Shown here: positions 32,673 through 42,624 of the stretch, one piece after another
How the letters are laid out: each line of letters begins with the position of its first letter
How positions within the stretch are numbered: position 1 is the first letter of the stretch
Assembly: GCF_000717335.1 (NCBI RefSeq)
Contig: NZ_JNYZ01000003.1
Span: 62,001 to 126,000, forward strand
Direction: 5' to 3'
DNA: 64,000 nt
Source of the DNA: Amycolatopsis jejuensis
Lineage (GTDB): Bacteria > Actinomycetota > Actinomycetes > Mycobacteriales > Pseudonocardiaceae
Translations under genes and position numbers: made by a program
Notes under the pieces: generated by a model
Told to the model about the DNA's origin: nothing
Seen by the model: only the letters and a program-made list of their open reading frames with translations
The model's database searches: none

Positions 32673-33221
32673 TCAGCCGCCGGAAACCTGCGCCCACAGG
32701 TTGTCGTACCAGGACCCCTGCGGAACCTCCTGCGGACCGGGCTGCGCCGCCGCCGCGCCGGGCTTGTCCTCCGGCAGCTGGACCATGTACGGCGCCTCGC
32801 CGGGCTTCACGTACCGCAGCCGCCGCCGGGCTTCCGCCTCGATCTGGGCCGGGTCGCTCAGCTGGTTCTTCCGGTCGCGCAGCTGGGCGACCTCCTGCTG
32901 GAGCTGGGCGCGCTGCGCTTCCTGCTCCCGCACTTCCGACCGCTGGGAGAGATAGGTGCGCAACGGCACCGCCACGGTGAACGCCAGCGCGCACACCACG
33001 ATCGCGACCACCGCGGCCCGCCGCGTGGTCGACATGCCGAGCACCTTGGCCGCACCGGAGGCACGCTTCGCCGCCAGCCCGCGGCGCAGCCGGGACCTGG
33101 TGGTTTCCGTCGTGGCCGCGCCCGTGCGGCGCCGGGCCGAAGCGGGACGGCGGGCCCTCGTGGACCCGCCCCCGTCGGCCCGGCCGCCGCGGCGGCTGCG
33201 CGCCCTCCCCCGGTCGGCCAT
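32673..33221 (-). CDS. FtsB/DivIC-like septum formation initiator
   Basis: The 182-residue protein has a basic, Arg-rich cytoplasmic N-terminus of about 65 residues, a single membrane span (AAVVAIVVCALAFTVAVPL), then a coiled coil (EVREQEAQRAQLQQEVAQLR) and the family block ARRRLRYVKPGEAPYMV. FtsB/DivIC proteins are part of the divisome bridge with FtsL/FtsQ. It sits 7 bp after eno, as in most actinobacteria (Rv1024 equivalent). The ATG at 33221 is preferred over an upstream in-frame ATG inside the eno 3' end. Confidence 0.9.
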   Translation of the reverse strand: MADRGRARSRRGGRADGGGSTRARRPASARRRTGAATTETTRSRLRRGLAAKRASGAAKVLGMSTTRRAAVVAIVVCALAFTVAVPLRTYLSQRSEVREQEAQRAQLQQEVAQLRDRKNQLSDPAQIEAEARRRLRYVKPGEAPYMVQLPEDKPGAAAAQPGPQEVPQGSWYDNLWAQVSGG

Positions 33222-33228
33222 GTGCCCG

Positions 33229-35122
<1,894 letters not shown>

Positions 35123-35193
35123 GGCGGGACAGTCCATCACGACGCTTCTGCCGGTCGTGCAACGCCCTCCGCGCCGGTATCGTGGGAGTGACC

Positions 35194-35598
35194 ATGACGG
35201 ACGCCGCAACTGCCCCCGAACCCGACGGCGAATCGCGCTTCCGCAGGTTCCGCCAAGCCGAACATCTCGTCGCGCGGCGGCGTCCCCTCGACGCGCTCAA
35301 GGAGCTCGAACCGCTGCTCGAGGACGAGCCCGACAAGCCGAGTGTGCAGCTGCTGGCCGGGCGCGCGTACTTCCACTCCGCGCAGCTGCGCCGGGCCGAA
35401 CGGGCCTTCACCCGTGTACTGGAGCTGGATCCCACCGACCACTACGCGCGGTTCGTGCTTGGCCGCACGCTCCAGCGCCTCGGCCGTCTGGCCGAGGCGC
35501 TCGCGCAACTGCGGATGGCGTCGGCGATGAACCCGGTACCGGAGTACCTCGAAGCGATCAGCGAGGTCCGTGCCCGGATCGCCCTGAACGAGCACTGA
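35194..35598 (+). CDS. Tetratricopeptide-repeat protein
   Basis: A 134-residue acidic protein containing about three TPR units: EHLVARRRPLDALKELEPLL, AGRAYFHSAQLRRAERAFTR and ARFVLGRTLQRLGRLAEALA, each with the small/large residue pattern of the repeat. It resembles a family of short TPR proteins found in actinobacteria that probably act as protein-interaction scaffolds. The ATG at 35194 has GGGAG upstream; an in-frame GTG four codons earlier is less likely. It shares a short divergent region with the VOC gene. Confidence 0.87.
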   Translation: MTDAATAPEPDGESRFRRFRQAEHLVARRRPLDALKELEPLLEDEPDKPSVQLLAGRAYFHSAQLRRAERAFTRVLELDPTDHYARFVLGRTLQRLGRLAEALAQLRMASAMNPVPEYLEAISEVRARIALNEH

Positions 35599-35805
35599 AT
35601 TCCGCCGCGTCCCGAACGTGCACGGCGGGCGGCACGCGAGGGCAACCGGGGCACCTTGGCCGGGCCCGGCACGTCTTACCCGGTGAAAGGCATCGGGGAA
35701 GCCTGGCCATCCGGCAGGTCCGTTCGGCCGGTCGGCCGATCCGGGCACACCGGGCGAAGCGCGATTCTTGATGTCATCAGGAAGAAGTGACTCGAGGAGG
35801 CCGAC

Positions 35806-36015
35806 ATGACCGCATTGACCGTGATCGGAGCCGCCGCCGGGCTCATCGTGCTGGTGCTGATGTCGCTGGCGCCGGTGATCGTCGAGCTGAACGAGCGGTA
35901 CCCGGTCCGCCCGCGCAAGCAGCCGGTGCGCCGCGCTGCCGAGGCCCTGTCGACGCCGCCCGTGCGCGTCGCGGTGCCCACCGCTGATCAGGGCGCGACA
36001 CTCGCCGCCGCATAG
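35806..36015 (+). CDS. Small single-span membrane protein
   Basis: The 69-residue product starts MTALTVIGAAAGLIVLVLMS, a single transmembrane segment, followed by a basic tail (PVRPRKQPVRRAAE). A strong GAGGAGG ribosome site lies 6 bp before the ATG, which supports a real gene. Its last 28 bp overlap the 3' end of the convergent lytic transglycosylase gene. I do not recognise the family. Confidence 0.7.
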   Translation: MTALTVIGAAAGLIVLVLMSLAPVIVELNERYPVRPRKQPVRRAAEALSTPPVRVAVPTADQGATLAAA

Positions 36016-36788
36016 GAATCCGCGGCCACGAACACGTCCTGCACGTAGTCCACGGCGGGGTGGTACCGCATCATCGCCCGCCACCAGCCGGACGGCGCAC
36101 CGAGGTCGTCGCCGTCCGAACAGAGGTACCGGGCCGCGGTGAACGCGGAGTCGTCGAGGCTGTGCGGATCGGCAGGCTTGCCGTCGCCGTTCGCCCGCTG
36201 CGCGAACTTGCTCCAGATCGACGGCGTGAACTGCAACGGCCCGATCCGGTGGTCGCCCGCGCGATCGCCGTCGAGCTTCCCCCCGTCGGTGTCCGGCCCT
36301 TCCGCGGGACCGGGTTTCACCGTGATCGTCCCCTCCGGGCTCACTTTCGCCGTCCCGAACGCGCGGTGCCCGATCGCCGCGAGCGTCGCCCACGACAGGT
36401 GACACGACGGTTTTTGCCGCTGCATCCACATTTCCGCCCGCCCGTAGGCGGCGAGGACCCGCGCGTCCAGCCCGGTCTTCGCCGCGACCCGTGCGGCCCA
36501 CGCATCCAGCTCCGCCAGGTCGGACTGCTGCGGCCGGTCCGGCGGCGCGGCCAGTCCCACCCGCGGCGCTTCGGTACCCGGCTGCGGACGCTGCTCGGGC
36601 GCGACCGAAACCGGCGGCGGGGCCGCGGCAGCCGGAGCGGGCGGCGGATTCGGGTCGCGGATCCCGATCGTCACGACGAGCACGACCCCGGTGAGCACCA
36701 GTCCCAGCGACAGCGCAATCCGGCCCGGATAACGGCGGGGCGGTCCGGTGGGGGTCGGCGCTACGGTCGGCTGAGTGGTATCGGCCAC
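35988..36788 (-). CDS. Lytic transglycosylase-like protein (MltB/LpqU type)
   Basis: A 266-residue protein with an N-terminal membrane anchor (IALSLGLVLTGVVLVVTIGI, about residues 24-43), a proline-rich linker of about 45 residues and a C-terminal goose-lysozyme/MltB-like domain: YGRAEMWM, IGHRAFGTAKVS, IGPLQFTPSIWSKFA and the segment AFTAARYLCSDGDDL. The domain cleaves or binds peptidoglycan. M. tuberculosis has the lipoprotein LpqU immediately upstream of eno, and this gene probably corresponds to it, although it is membrane-anchored rather than a lipoprotein. Confidence 0.83.
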   Translation of the reverse strand: MADTTQPTVAPTPTGPPRRYPGRIALSLGLVLTGVVLVVTIGIRDPNPPPAPAAAAPPPVSVAPEQRPQPGTEAPRVGLAAPPDRPQQSDLAELDAWAARVAAKTGLDARVLAAYGRAEMWMQRQKPSCHLSWATLAAIGHRAFGTAKVSPEGTITVKPGPAEGPDTDGGKLDGDRAGDHRIGPLQFTPSIWSKFAQRANGDGKPADPHSLDDSAFTAARYLCSDGDDLGAPSGWWRAMMRYHPAVDYVQDVFVAADSYAAASVAP

Positions 36789-36918
36789 CCGGACAGGTTA
36801 CTGATGAACCCTGCCGGGGGACGCCGGACCGGGGGATTGGCAAGCGGACGGTTAACCGCGCGGGTGAGCAGCCCAGGTCACACAATTCGTTACGCAGATC
36901 GTCGTCGAAGCCCTGACC

Positions 36919-36937
36919 TGCGGTTACCCTAACCTAA
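36919..36937 (-). promoter_or_regulatory. Iron box 1 (IdeR/DmdR1-type) upstream of efeUOB
   Basis: Read on the minus strand this is TTAGGTTAGGGTAACCGCA, matching 16 of 19 positions of the IdeR consensus TTAGGTTAGGCTAACCTAA. It lies 130 bp upstream of efeU in the region between the divergent lytic transglycosylase gene and efeU. Confidence 0.75.
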
Positions 36938-37002
36938 CCCAGACCTTACGGGTGTTTTGCCGGTTTCATCCCGTCCACCAGGCAGACTCTCCCCCTGGAC
37001 TT

Positions 37003-37021
37003 ACAGGCAAGCCTTACCTAA
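37003..37021 (+). promoter_or_regulatory. Iron box 2 (IdeR/DmdR1-type) upstream of efeUOB
   Basis: ACAGGCAAGCCTTACCTAA matches 13 of 19 positions of the IdeR consensus, with the right half nearly perfect. It lies 45 bp upstream of the efeU start, where a repressor would block the promoter or early elongation. Together with box 1 it indicates iron-dependent repression. Confidence 0.65.
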
Positions 37022-37066
37022 AACCATCTCATCGGGTTGTGCAGGTGGCCGCAGGAGGGCTGAACA

Positions 37067-37915
37067 GTGGTGTTTTCGAGCGCGCTCATCGGGCTGCGCG
37101 AAGGCCTCGAAGCCGCGCTCGTCGTGAGCATCCTGGTCGCCTTCCTCGTGAAAACCGACCGGCGGCACGCGCTGCGGTTCGTGTGGCCCGGGGTCGGGGC
37201 CGCTGTCCTGCTGTCGGTCGCGGTCGGCGCAATCCTCACCTACAGCACCGCGCAGCTGAGTTTCGAGCACCAGGAATTGCTCGGCGGAAGCCTTTCCATC
37301 GTCGCGGTCGGCTTCGTCACGGCGATGATCTTCTGGATGCGCAAGGCTTCCCGGCACATCGCGGCCGAGCTGCGCGGCAAGATGGAGAACGCGCTCAAGG
37401 TCGGTCCCGCAGCGGTATTGCTGCTGTCGTTCCTCGCAGTCGGCCGCGAAGGCCTCGAAACCGCCGTCTTCTTCTACTCCGCCGTGCAGACCGCGCAGTC
37501 CGACACCCTGCAGCCGCTGGTCGGGTTCGTGATCGGGATCGCCATCGCGATCGTGCTCGCGTACCTGCTCTACCGCGGCGCGGTCCGGTTCAACCTGGCC
37601 AAGTTCTTCACGATCACCGGTGTGCTGCTGGTGTTCGTGGCCGCCGGGGTACTCGGCTACGGCCTGCACGACCTGCAGGAAGCCGGGTTCCTGCCCGGCC
37701 TGACCACGCTCGCGTTCGACGCCTCGAGCACGCTGCCGGAGACCTCCTGGTACGGCGCGCTGCTCAAGGGGATCTTCAACTACTCGCAGCAGACCACCGT
37801 CCTGCAGGCGATCGCGTGGATCGCTTACGTGGTGATCGTGCTGCCGCTGTTCCTCAAGCCCGCCCCCAATAAAACCGAGACGGCGCCCGCCGCCCCGGCC
37901 ACCGCCAAGGAGTGA
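37067..37915 (+). CDS. efeU: Iron permease EfeU (FTR1 family)
   Basis: The 282-residue membrane protein has two copies of the REGLE iron-translocation motif (residues 11-15 and 127-131), the hallmark of FTR1/EfeU. About seven hydrophobic segments are visible. It imports iron released after EfeO/EfeB action at the cell surface. GTG start with GGAGG upstream; the stop overlaps the efeO start (GTGA). Two iron boxes upstream point to repression under iron sufficiency. Confidence 0.95.
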   Translation: MVFSSALIGLREGLEAALVVSILVAFLVKTDRRHALRFVWPGVGAAVLLSVAVGAILTYSTAQLSFEHQELLGGSLSIVAVGFVTAMIFWMRKASRHIAAELRGKMENALKVGPAAVLLLSFLAVGREGLETAVFFYSAVQTAQSDTLQPLVGFVIGIAIAIVLAYLLYRGAVRFNLAKFFTITGVLLVFVAAGVLGYGLHDLQEAGFLPGLTTLAFDASSTLPETSWYGALLKGIFNYSQQTTVLQAIAWIAYVVIVLPLFLKPAPNKTETAPAAPATAKE

Positions 37916-39069
37916 CCGTGCCCCAGTTCCGCAAGACCCCGATGGCCGTGCTCGCCGGAGTCGGTGCGCTTGTCGCGCTGACCGCCTGCGCCGGCACGAA
38001 CTCCGCGTCCGGCCCGTCCGGCGCGACGGCGGGCGGGCCGATCAAGGTCGAGGCATCCGACACGGCGTGCGCGGTGTCCGCGACCACCGCGTCGGCGGGC
38101 AACCTGACCTTCGAGATCACCAACAAGGGCAGCAAGGTCACCGAGTTCTACCTCTACGCCGAGGGCGACCGGATCATGGGCGAGGTCGAGAACATCGCGC
38201 CGGGGCTGAACCGGCGGCTGATCGTCGAGGTGCCATCGGCCGGGAAGTACCAGACCGCGTGCAAGCCCGGCATGGTCGGCAACGGCATCCGCGGCGACTT
38301 CACCGTCACCGGCGGCGCGCAGACGCAGAACGACGCCAGCGCACAGAAAGCCGCCGCCACCAAGAGCTACGCGAGCTACGTGGAGAACAACAGCGCGGCA
38401 CTGGAGACCGAGACGGCCAAGTTCGTCGACGCGGCCAAGGCGGGCAAGGTCGACGAGGCCAAGGCCGAATACGCGCGGACCCGCGTGTTCTACGAGCGGA
38501 TCGAGCCGGTCGCGGAGAAGTTCGGCGACCTCGACCCGGCAATCGACGCGCGCGAGGCCGACCTCGAGCAGGGACAGCAGTTCACCGGCTTCCACCGGCT
38601 GGAGAAGGACCTGTGGACCACCGGGCTGAAGCCGGACAGCCCGCAGATCGCGGACAAGCTGCTCGCCGACGTGAAGAGCCTGGTCGCCAAGTCGAAGACG
38701 CTGGAACTGAGCGTGCTCGACCTGGCCAACGGCGCGAAGGGCCTGCTCGACGAGGTCGCCACCGGCAAGATCACCGGCGAGGAGGAGGCCTTCTCGCACA
38801 CCGACCTGTGGGACTTCCAGTCCAACGTGGACGGTTCGAAGGGCGCGATCGCCGCCCTGCGGCCGATCCTGCAGGAGCGCAACGCGGCCCTGGTGTCCAC
38901 TTTGGACAAGGAGTTCGCGAATGTGCAGTCGCTGCTGGACAAGACCCGTTCCGGCGACGGGTTCAAGTACTACAACGAGCTGACGCAGGACCAGATCAAG
39001 GCGTTCGCCTCGGCGGTCGACGCGCTGAGCGAACCGCTGAGCAAGGTGGCGGAGGTCGTGGCGAAGTGA
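37912..39069 (+). CDS. efeO: Iron-uptake lipoprotein EfeO (cupredoxin + M75 peptidase-like)
   Basis: A 385-residue protein with lipoprotein signal (AVLAGVGALVALTACAG), an N-terminal cupredoxin-like domain (about 40-125, LTFEITNKGSKVTEFYLY) and the imelysin/M75 domain (about 140-385) with the FHRLEKDLW metal motif (HxxE). EfeO binds iron outside the membrane and delivers it to EfeU. The gene overlaps efeU and efeB by 4 bp each, so all three proteins are translationally coupled. Confidence 0.95.
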   Translation: MTVPQFRKTPMAVLAGVGALVALTACAGTNSASGPSGATAGGPIKVEASDTACAVSATTASAGNLTFEITNKGSKVTEFYLYAEGDRIMGEVENIAPGLNRRLIVEVPSAGKYQTACKPGMVGNGIRGDFTVTGGAQTQNDASAQKAAATKSYASYVENNSAALETETAKFVDAAKAGKVDEAKAEYARTRVFYERIEPVAEKFGDLDPAIDAREADLEQGQQFTGFHRLEKDLWTTGLKPDSPQIADKLLADVKSLVAKSKTLELSVLDLANGAKGLLDEVATGKITGEEEAFSHTDLWDFQSNVDGSKGAIAALRPILQERNAALVSTLDKEFANVQSLLDKTRSGDGFKYYNELTQDQIKAFASAVDALSEPLSKVAEVVAK

Positions 39070-40319
39070 CGGAGGAAGGCACCCGGGTCTCCCGGCGGAA
39101 GCTCTTCGGACTGGCCGGCGCGGGCGTCGCGCTGGCCGGAGCAGGCGCGGCGGCCGGAGTCGGCTTCGACCACCTCGGCTCGCCCGCCGAGGCTGCCGCG
39201 TCCACAGTGGACTTCCACGGCGAACACCAGGCCGGCATCGTCACGCCGACGCAGCAGAACCTGCATTTCGCCGCATTCGACGTGACCACCAAGGACGTCG
39301 GCCAGCTACGGCAGCTCCTGCGCACCTGGACGGCGGCGGCCCGGCAGATGACGGCAGGCCAGGACGTCGGCCCGGACGGCGCGCTCGGCGGGTCACCGCA
39401 GGCCCCGCCGGACGACACCGGCGAGGCGCTCGGCCTGCCCGCCTCGGACCTGACGCTCACGATCGGCTTCGGCCCTTCGCTCTTCGACGGCCGGTTCGGC
39501 CTTGCCGCGAAACGCCCGCCACAGCTGGTCGACCTGCCGTTGTTCCCGAAGGACAAGCTCGACCCGGCCCGCAGCGGCGGTGACCTGTGCATCCAGGCTT
39601 GCGCGAACGATCCGCAGGTCGCCGTGCACGCGGTACGCAATCTGGCGCGGCTCGGCTTCGGGGTCACCGAGGTGCGCTGGTCGCAGCTCGGTTTCGGGCG
39701 CAGTGCGTCGACGTCGCGGGCGCAGCAGACGCCGCGCAACCTGTTCGGGTTCAAGGACGGCACCAACAACGTCAAGGCCGAGGACACCGACATGCTGCGC
39801 GACCAGGTGTGGGCGCAGGCCGGGGACGGGCAGGCGTGGATGGCCGGCGGCACGTACCTCGTCGCACGCCGGATCCGGATGCACATCGAGACCTGGGACC
39901 GCGAGCCGCTTTCCGGGCAGGAGCAGATCGTCGGGCGCGCCAAGGGAACCGGCGCACCGCTCGGTCAGGCCGCCGAGTTCGACCAGGTAGACCTGCAGGT
40001 CGGCGGCGCCGGTGGCGCACCCATGATCGCGGACGACGCACACATCCGGCTCGCGTCGCACCAGACGCTCAAGGGCGCGCGGATCCTGCGCCGCGGGTAC
40101 AACTTCGTCGACGGTTCCGACGGCGTCGGACATCTCGAGGCGGGGCTGTTCTTCCTGGCGTTCAACCGGGACACGCGCACGCAGTACGTGCCGATGCAGC
40201 AGGCGCTGTCGTCGAAGGACGCGATGATGGAGTACGTGCAGCACACCGGTTCGGCGCATTTCGCGGTCCCACCGGGGCTGACGCCTACGTCGAATTGGGG
40301 AGACGGGCTTTTCTTGTAG
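39066..40319 (+). CDS. efeB: Deferrochelatase/dye-decolorising peroxidase EfeB
   Basis: A 417-residue haem peroxidase of the DyP family. It begins with a twin-arginine signal (SRRKLFGLAGAG, about residues 10-21) and carries the catalytic GxxDG motif in FGFKDGTNN, a distal arginine further on and the proximal haem histidine in RIRMHIETWDRE. It is exported folded by Tat and oxidises ferrous iron or extracts iron from haem for EfeO/EfeU. GTG start overlapping the efeO stop; it ends the iron operon. Confidence 0.95.
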   Translation: MTEEGTRVSRRKLFGLAGAGVALAGAGAAAGVGFDHLGSPAEAAASTVDFHGEHQAGIVTPTQQNLHFAAFDVTTKDVGQLRQLLRTWTAAARQMTAGQDVGPDGALGGSPQAPPDDTGEALGLPASDLTLTIGFGPSLFDGRFGLAAKRPPQLVDLPLFPKDKLDPARSGGDLCIQACANDPQVAVHAVRNLARLGFGVTEVRWSQLGFGRSASTSRAQQTPRNLFGFKDGTNNVKAEDTDMLRDQVWAQAGDGQAWMAGGTYLVARRIRMHIETWDREPLSGQEQIVGRAKGTGAPLGQAAEFDQVDLQVGGAGGAPMIADDAHIRLASHQTLKGARILRRGYNFVDGSDGVGHLEAGLFFLAFNRDTRTQYVPMQQALSSKDAMMEYVQHTGSAHFAVPPGLTPTSNWGDGLFL

Positions 40320-40428
40320 TCCTGGGTACAAAGCTGCGCTTTTGCGCCAGTGTGTGGGAGCAATTGCCGACGCTTCGTTTGATCCGCGACAGTACTTTAC
40401 GTCGTTTGTTGTGGCGTAAGGAGTTGCT

Positions 40429-41463
40429 GTGGTGCGATTCGGGGTGTGGGCCGTCGTTTATGGGTCGTGGGGTCCGTTCGACCACCCGGACGACCCGGTG
40501 GACGCAAGCTGGGAACGCAACCGGCGGCTGATCGTCGAGGCCGACCGGCTCGGCTTCGACTCGACGCTCATCGCACAACACGTGGTCAACCCCTTCGGCG
40601 ACGAGCTGGACCAGCTGGAGACGTGGACGTCCGCGGCCGCGCTGGCTGCACTCACCGAGCGGATCGAGATCATCGCGGCGATCAAGCCGTATCTCGTGCA
40701 TCCGGTCGTGCTGGCGAAGCAGGCGCTGCAAATCCAGCAGATCAGCGGCGGACGGTTCGGGCTGAATCTCGTGAATGCTTGGTACAAACCGGAATTGGAG
40801 CGCGCGGGTATCCCGTTCGCCGCGCATGACGCGCGTTATTCATATGGTCGCGAATGGATCAGCGTGGTCCGCGGGTTGCTTTCCGGAGAACGGGTTACCT
40901 TTGCGGGCGAGCATTTCCAGGTCGACGGCTACCAGCTACGCCCGGCCGATTCGGCGCCGACGATCTACGTCGGCGGCGAATCCGACCCGGCCCGTGCGCT
41001 GGTAGCGGACAAGGCGGACGTGTGGTTCATCAACGGCCAGCCGCGCTCCGAGGTGTCCCGCCTGATCGCGGACGTCGCAGCACGCCCCCGCTCGGGCGCC
41101 CCGGTGCGGTACGGACTCTCGGCGTTCGTGGTGGCCCGCCCAACGGACGCGGAAGCCGAAGCGGAACTGGCGTCACTGTGGGAACTGGCCGAAGCGGGCA
41201 AGGCCCGCTGGGAGGCTCTTGTCGCCGACGCCGACCCGAAGGCAGTGATGTTCCAGACCTTCGCGAAGTACCCGCACATCGGCACGAACGGCGGTACCGC
41301 GGCCGGTCTGGTGGGCAGCTACGACACGGTGGCGCAGCGGATCCGGGAGTGGGCGGACCTGGGGATCGAGACGTTCATGCTGCAGTTCCAGCCCTTCGAG
41401 AGCGAGATGCGGCGGTTCGCCGAACACGTGATCCCGCGGGTACGCGCGCTCGTCCCGGCTTGA
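40429..41463 (+). CDS. LLM-class flavin-dependent oxidoreductase (SsuD/alkanal monooxygenase-like)
   Basis: The 344-residue protein has the luciferase-like monooxygenase TIM barrel. Features resembling the alkanesulfonate/dimethylsulfone monooxygenase branch are LIVEADRLGFDSTLIAQH, TERIEIIAAIKPYLVHPVVL and ISGGRFGLNLVNAW, plus GTNGGTAAGLVGSYDTVAQR near the C-terminus. FMNH2 or F420 use cannot be decided from sequence alone, but an FMNH2 enzyme is more likely. GTG start with a TAAGGAG ribosome site. The preceding efeB gene may or may not be co-transcribed. Confidence 0.88.
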   Translation: MVRFGVWAVVYGSWGPFDHPDDPVDASWERNRRLIVEADRLGFDSTLIAQHVVNPFGDELDQLETWTSAAALAALTERIEIIAAIKPYLVHPVVLAKQALQIQQISGGRFGLNLVNAWYKPELERAGIPFAAHDARYSYGREWISVVRGLLSGERVTFAGEHFQVDGYQLRPADSAPTIYVGGESDPARALVADKADVWFINGQPRSEVSRLIADVAARPRSGAPVRYGLSAFVVARPTDAEAEAELASLWELAEAGKARWEALVADADPKAVMFQTFAKYPHIGTNGGTAAGLVGSYDTVAQRIREWADLGIETFMLQFQPFESEMRRFAEHVIPRVRALVPA

Positions 41464-41490
41464 CTTCAGGTCCACTTGAACTTGCATCGT
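41460..41490 (+). promoter_or_regulatory. MerR/SoxR-type promoter with 19-bp spacer
   Basis: A -35 TTGACT (41460-41465) and a -10 CATCGT (41485-41490) are separated by 19 bp instead of 17. The spacer contains an imperfect dyad ACTTCAGGT-CC-ACTTGAACT, close to the E. coli SoxR box (ACCTCAAGT-TA-ACTTGAGG). The predicted start falls at the ATG (41498), so the message would be leaderless. The -35 overlaps the stop codon of the upstream gene. Confidence 0.6.
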
Positions 41491-41497
41491 GGGGGAC

Positions 41498-41908
41498 ATG
41501 TTCACCGATGCAGAACTCAGCTACCTCGCCGACCAGGACCTAGGCCGCCTCGCCACCCAACAACCGGACGGAACACTGCAGGTCAGCCCGGTGTCGTTCA
41601 CCTGGAACCCGGACGCGAAAGCCATCGACGTGACCGGGTACGGGCTGACGAGGAGCCGGAAGTACCGCAATGTCGAAGCCAACGGCCGAGTCGCCTTCGT
41701 AGTGGACGACCGCCCGTCCCTCACCCCGATGCGCGTGCGCTGCCTGGAAATCCGAGGCCGCGCAGAAGCCCTGCCCACAGCTTTCCCCCCGGACGGCCAC
41801 CTGGACGGCGCAGTGATCCGCATCCACCCGGAACGCATCGTGAGCTTCGGCATCGACGACCCAGACCACGACCCGATCGAGCTGACGCCGAACAACCGCA
41901 ACGTCTGA
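41498..41908 (+). CDS. PPOX-class F420-dependent oxidoreductase-like protein
   Basis: A 136-residue split-barrel protein of the pyridoxamine-5'-phosphate oxidase superfamily. Recognisable parts are LATQQPDGTLQVSPVSFTW at the N-terminus, ITxYG-like DVTGYGLTRSRKYRN and the C-terminal HPERIVSFGIDD typical of the Rv1155-type PPOX group that uses F420 in actinobacteria. The substrate is unknown. I chose the ATG at 41498 (MFTDAELSYL) over a GTG nine bases upstream because the MerR-type promoter predicts transcription starting there. A duplicated hairpin terminates the gene. Confidence 0.87.
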   Translation: MFTDAELSYLADQDLGRLATQQPDGTLQVSPVSFTWNPDAKAIDVTGYGLTRSRKYRNVEANGRVAFVVDDRPSLTPMRVRCLEIRGRAEALPTAFPPDGHLDGAVIRIHPERIVSFGIDDPDHDPIELTPNNRNV

Positions 41909-41915
41909 CTCAGTG

Positions 41916-41943
41916 GAACCCGCCCCTGCCTGTGGGCGGGTTC
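41916..41943 (+). terminator. Terminator hairpin after the PPOX gene
   Basis: Arms GAACCCGCCC (41916-41925) and GGGCGGGTTC (41934-41943) pair perfectly around an 8-nt loop, 7 bp after the stop codon. The downstream 17 nt (TGTCTGTTGTGGACTTT) recur after a second hairpin. Confidence 0.75.
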
Positions 41944-41970
41944 TGTCTGTTGTGGACTTTGGTGACGGGG

Positions 41971-41997
41971 CCCGCCCTTACCCTCGGGAGGGGCGGG
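41971..41997 (+). terminator. Second, duplicated terminator-like hairpin
   Basis: CCCGCCC (41971-41977) and GGGCGGG (41991-41997) form a 7-bp stem whose loop contains a small CCC/GGG hairpin. The flanking TTCTGTCCGTTGTGGACTCTTT repeats the tail after the first hairpin, so the two units look like a tandem duplication. Confidence 0.6.
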
Positions 41998-42000
41998 TTC

Positions 42001-42483
42001 TGTCCGTTGTGGACTCTTTGCTTGCTGGGCTGTGGGCTTGATGGAGTGGCTTACGGCGACGAGTCGGCCGTCGCTGCCGCACCCCACCATCCCTACCCCA
42101 GTCGACCCGGGTTGGCTACCCCCGCCCGACCCCGATTGACTATCGCTGCCCCACTGGATCCCGATCGGTTATCCCCGCCTGCCCCTCCCCGGCACTGCCA
42201 TGCCCGACCCGGCGGCGACCCGCCCGGCCTCGGCGCCGCCCCGGGCCAAGCCAGTCTGGCCTGCCCTGCTCGGCCGTGCCTGCCTGCACAGCCCTCCTCG
42301 GCATCTCCCTCCCCGGCACTGCCCCGCCCGACCCGGCAGTGACCCACCCGACCTCGACACCGCCCCGGGCCAACCCAGCCAGGCCTACCCCGCTCGACCA
42401 TGTCTGCCCGCACAGCCCTCCCTGCCCTGCCCGGCCCCTGCCCGGGGCGGGGCAGGGCCGGGCACAGCCGGAAGCCAGCCACC
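42001..42483. repeat. Non-coding C-rich spacer with 124-bp imperfect direct repeat
   Basis: No protein-like frame is visible; all open frames are proline- or glycine-rich translations of a strongly C-rich strand. From 42182 a unit beginning CCCTCCCCGGCACTGCC and containing CGCCCCGGGCCAA and TGCACAGCCCTCC is followed by a second, diverged copy offset by 124 bp (from about 42306, ending near 42425). The two copies are roughly 75-80% identical by eye. The spacer separates the PPOX gene from a permease pseudogene. Confidence 0.6.
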
Positions 42484-42624
42484 TCAGCGGCAGCTGCCGA
42501 TTGCCGTGTACATAGCCGTTCCGGCGACGAACAGGACTCCTGCCATCCACCACGCTGCCGGGTTGTCCGGGGCGGTCATCGGCCATGCGGCGATGTCGGA
42601 AAAGCTCGGGTCGGCGCGCGGGAC
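42484..42624 (-). pseudogene. C-terminal fragment of an ABC-exporter permease paralogue
   Basis: The last 46 codons and stop of a membrane protein (WPMTAPDNPAAWWMAGVLFV followed by AGTAMYTAIG) are clearly homologous to the end of the intact permease at 44398-44958 (WPTLSAENPTAWLMAGALFL). DNA similarity extends to the stop codon. Upstream of 42624 the frame stays open but loses all similarity to the permease, so only the 3' end of a former gene copy remains. It probably arose by partial duplication of the ABC operon. The 227 bp between it and the GT87 gene contain nothing I recognise. Confidence 0.75.

Noticed and set aside
40334..40355. GCGC-TTTT-GCGC hairpin after efeB as terminator
   Set aside because: A 4-bp stem with no U-tract is too weak to support a terminator call.
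41476..42482. Proline- or glycine-rich open frames on both strands downstream of the PPOX gene
   Set aside because: They translate C-rich low-complexity repeats, have no ribosome site and no family similarity; annotated as repeat spacer instead.
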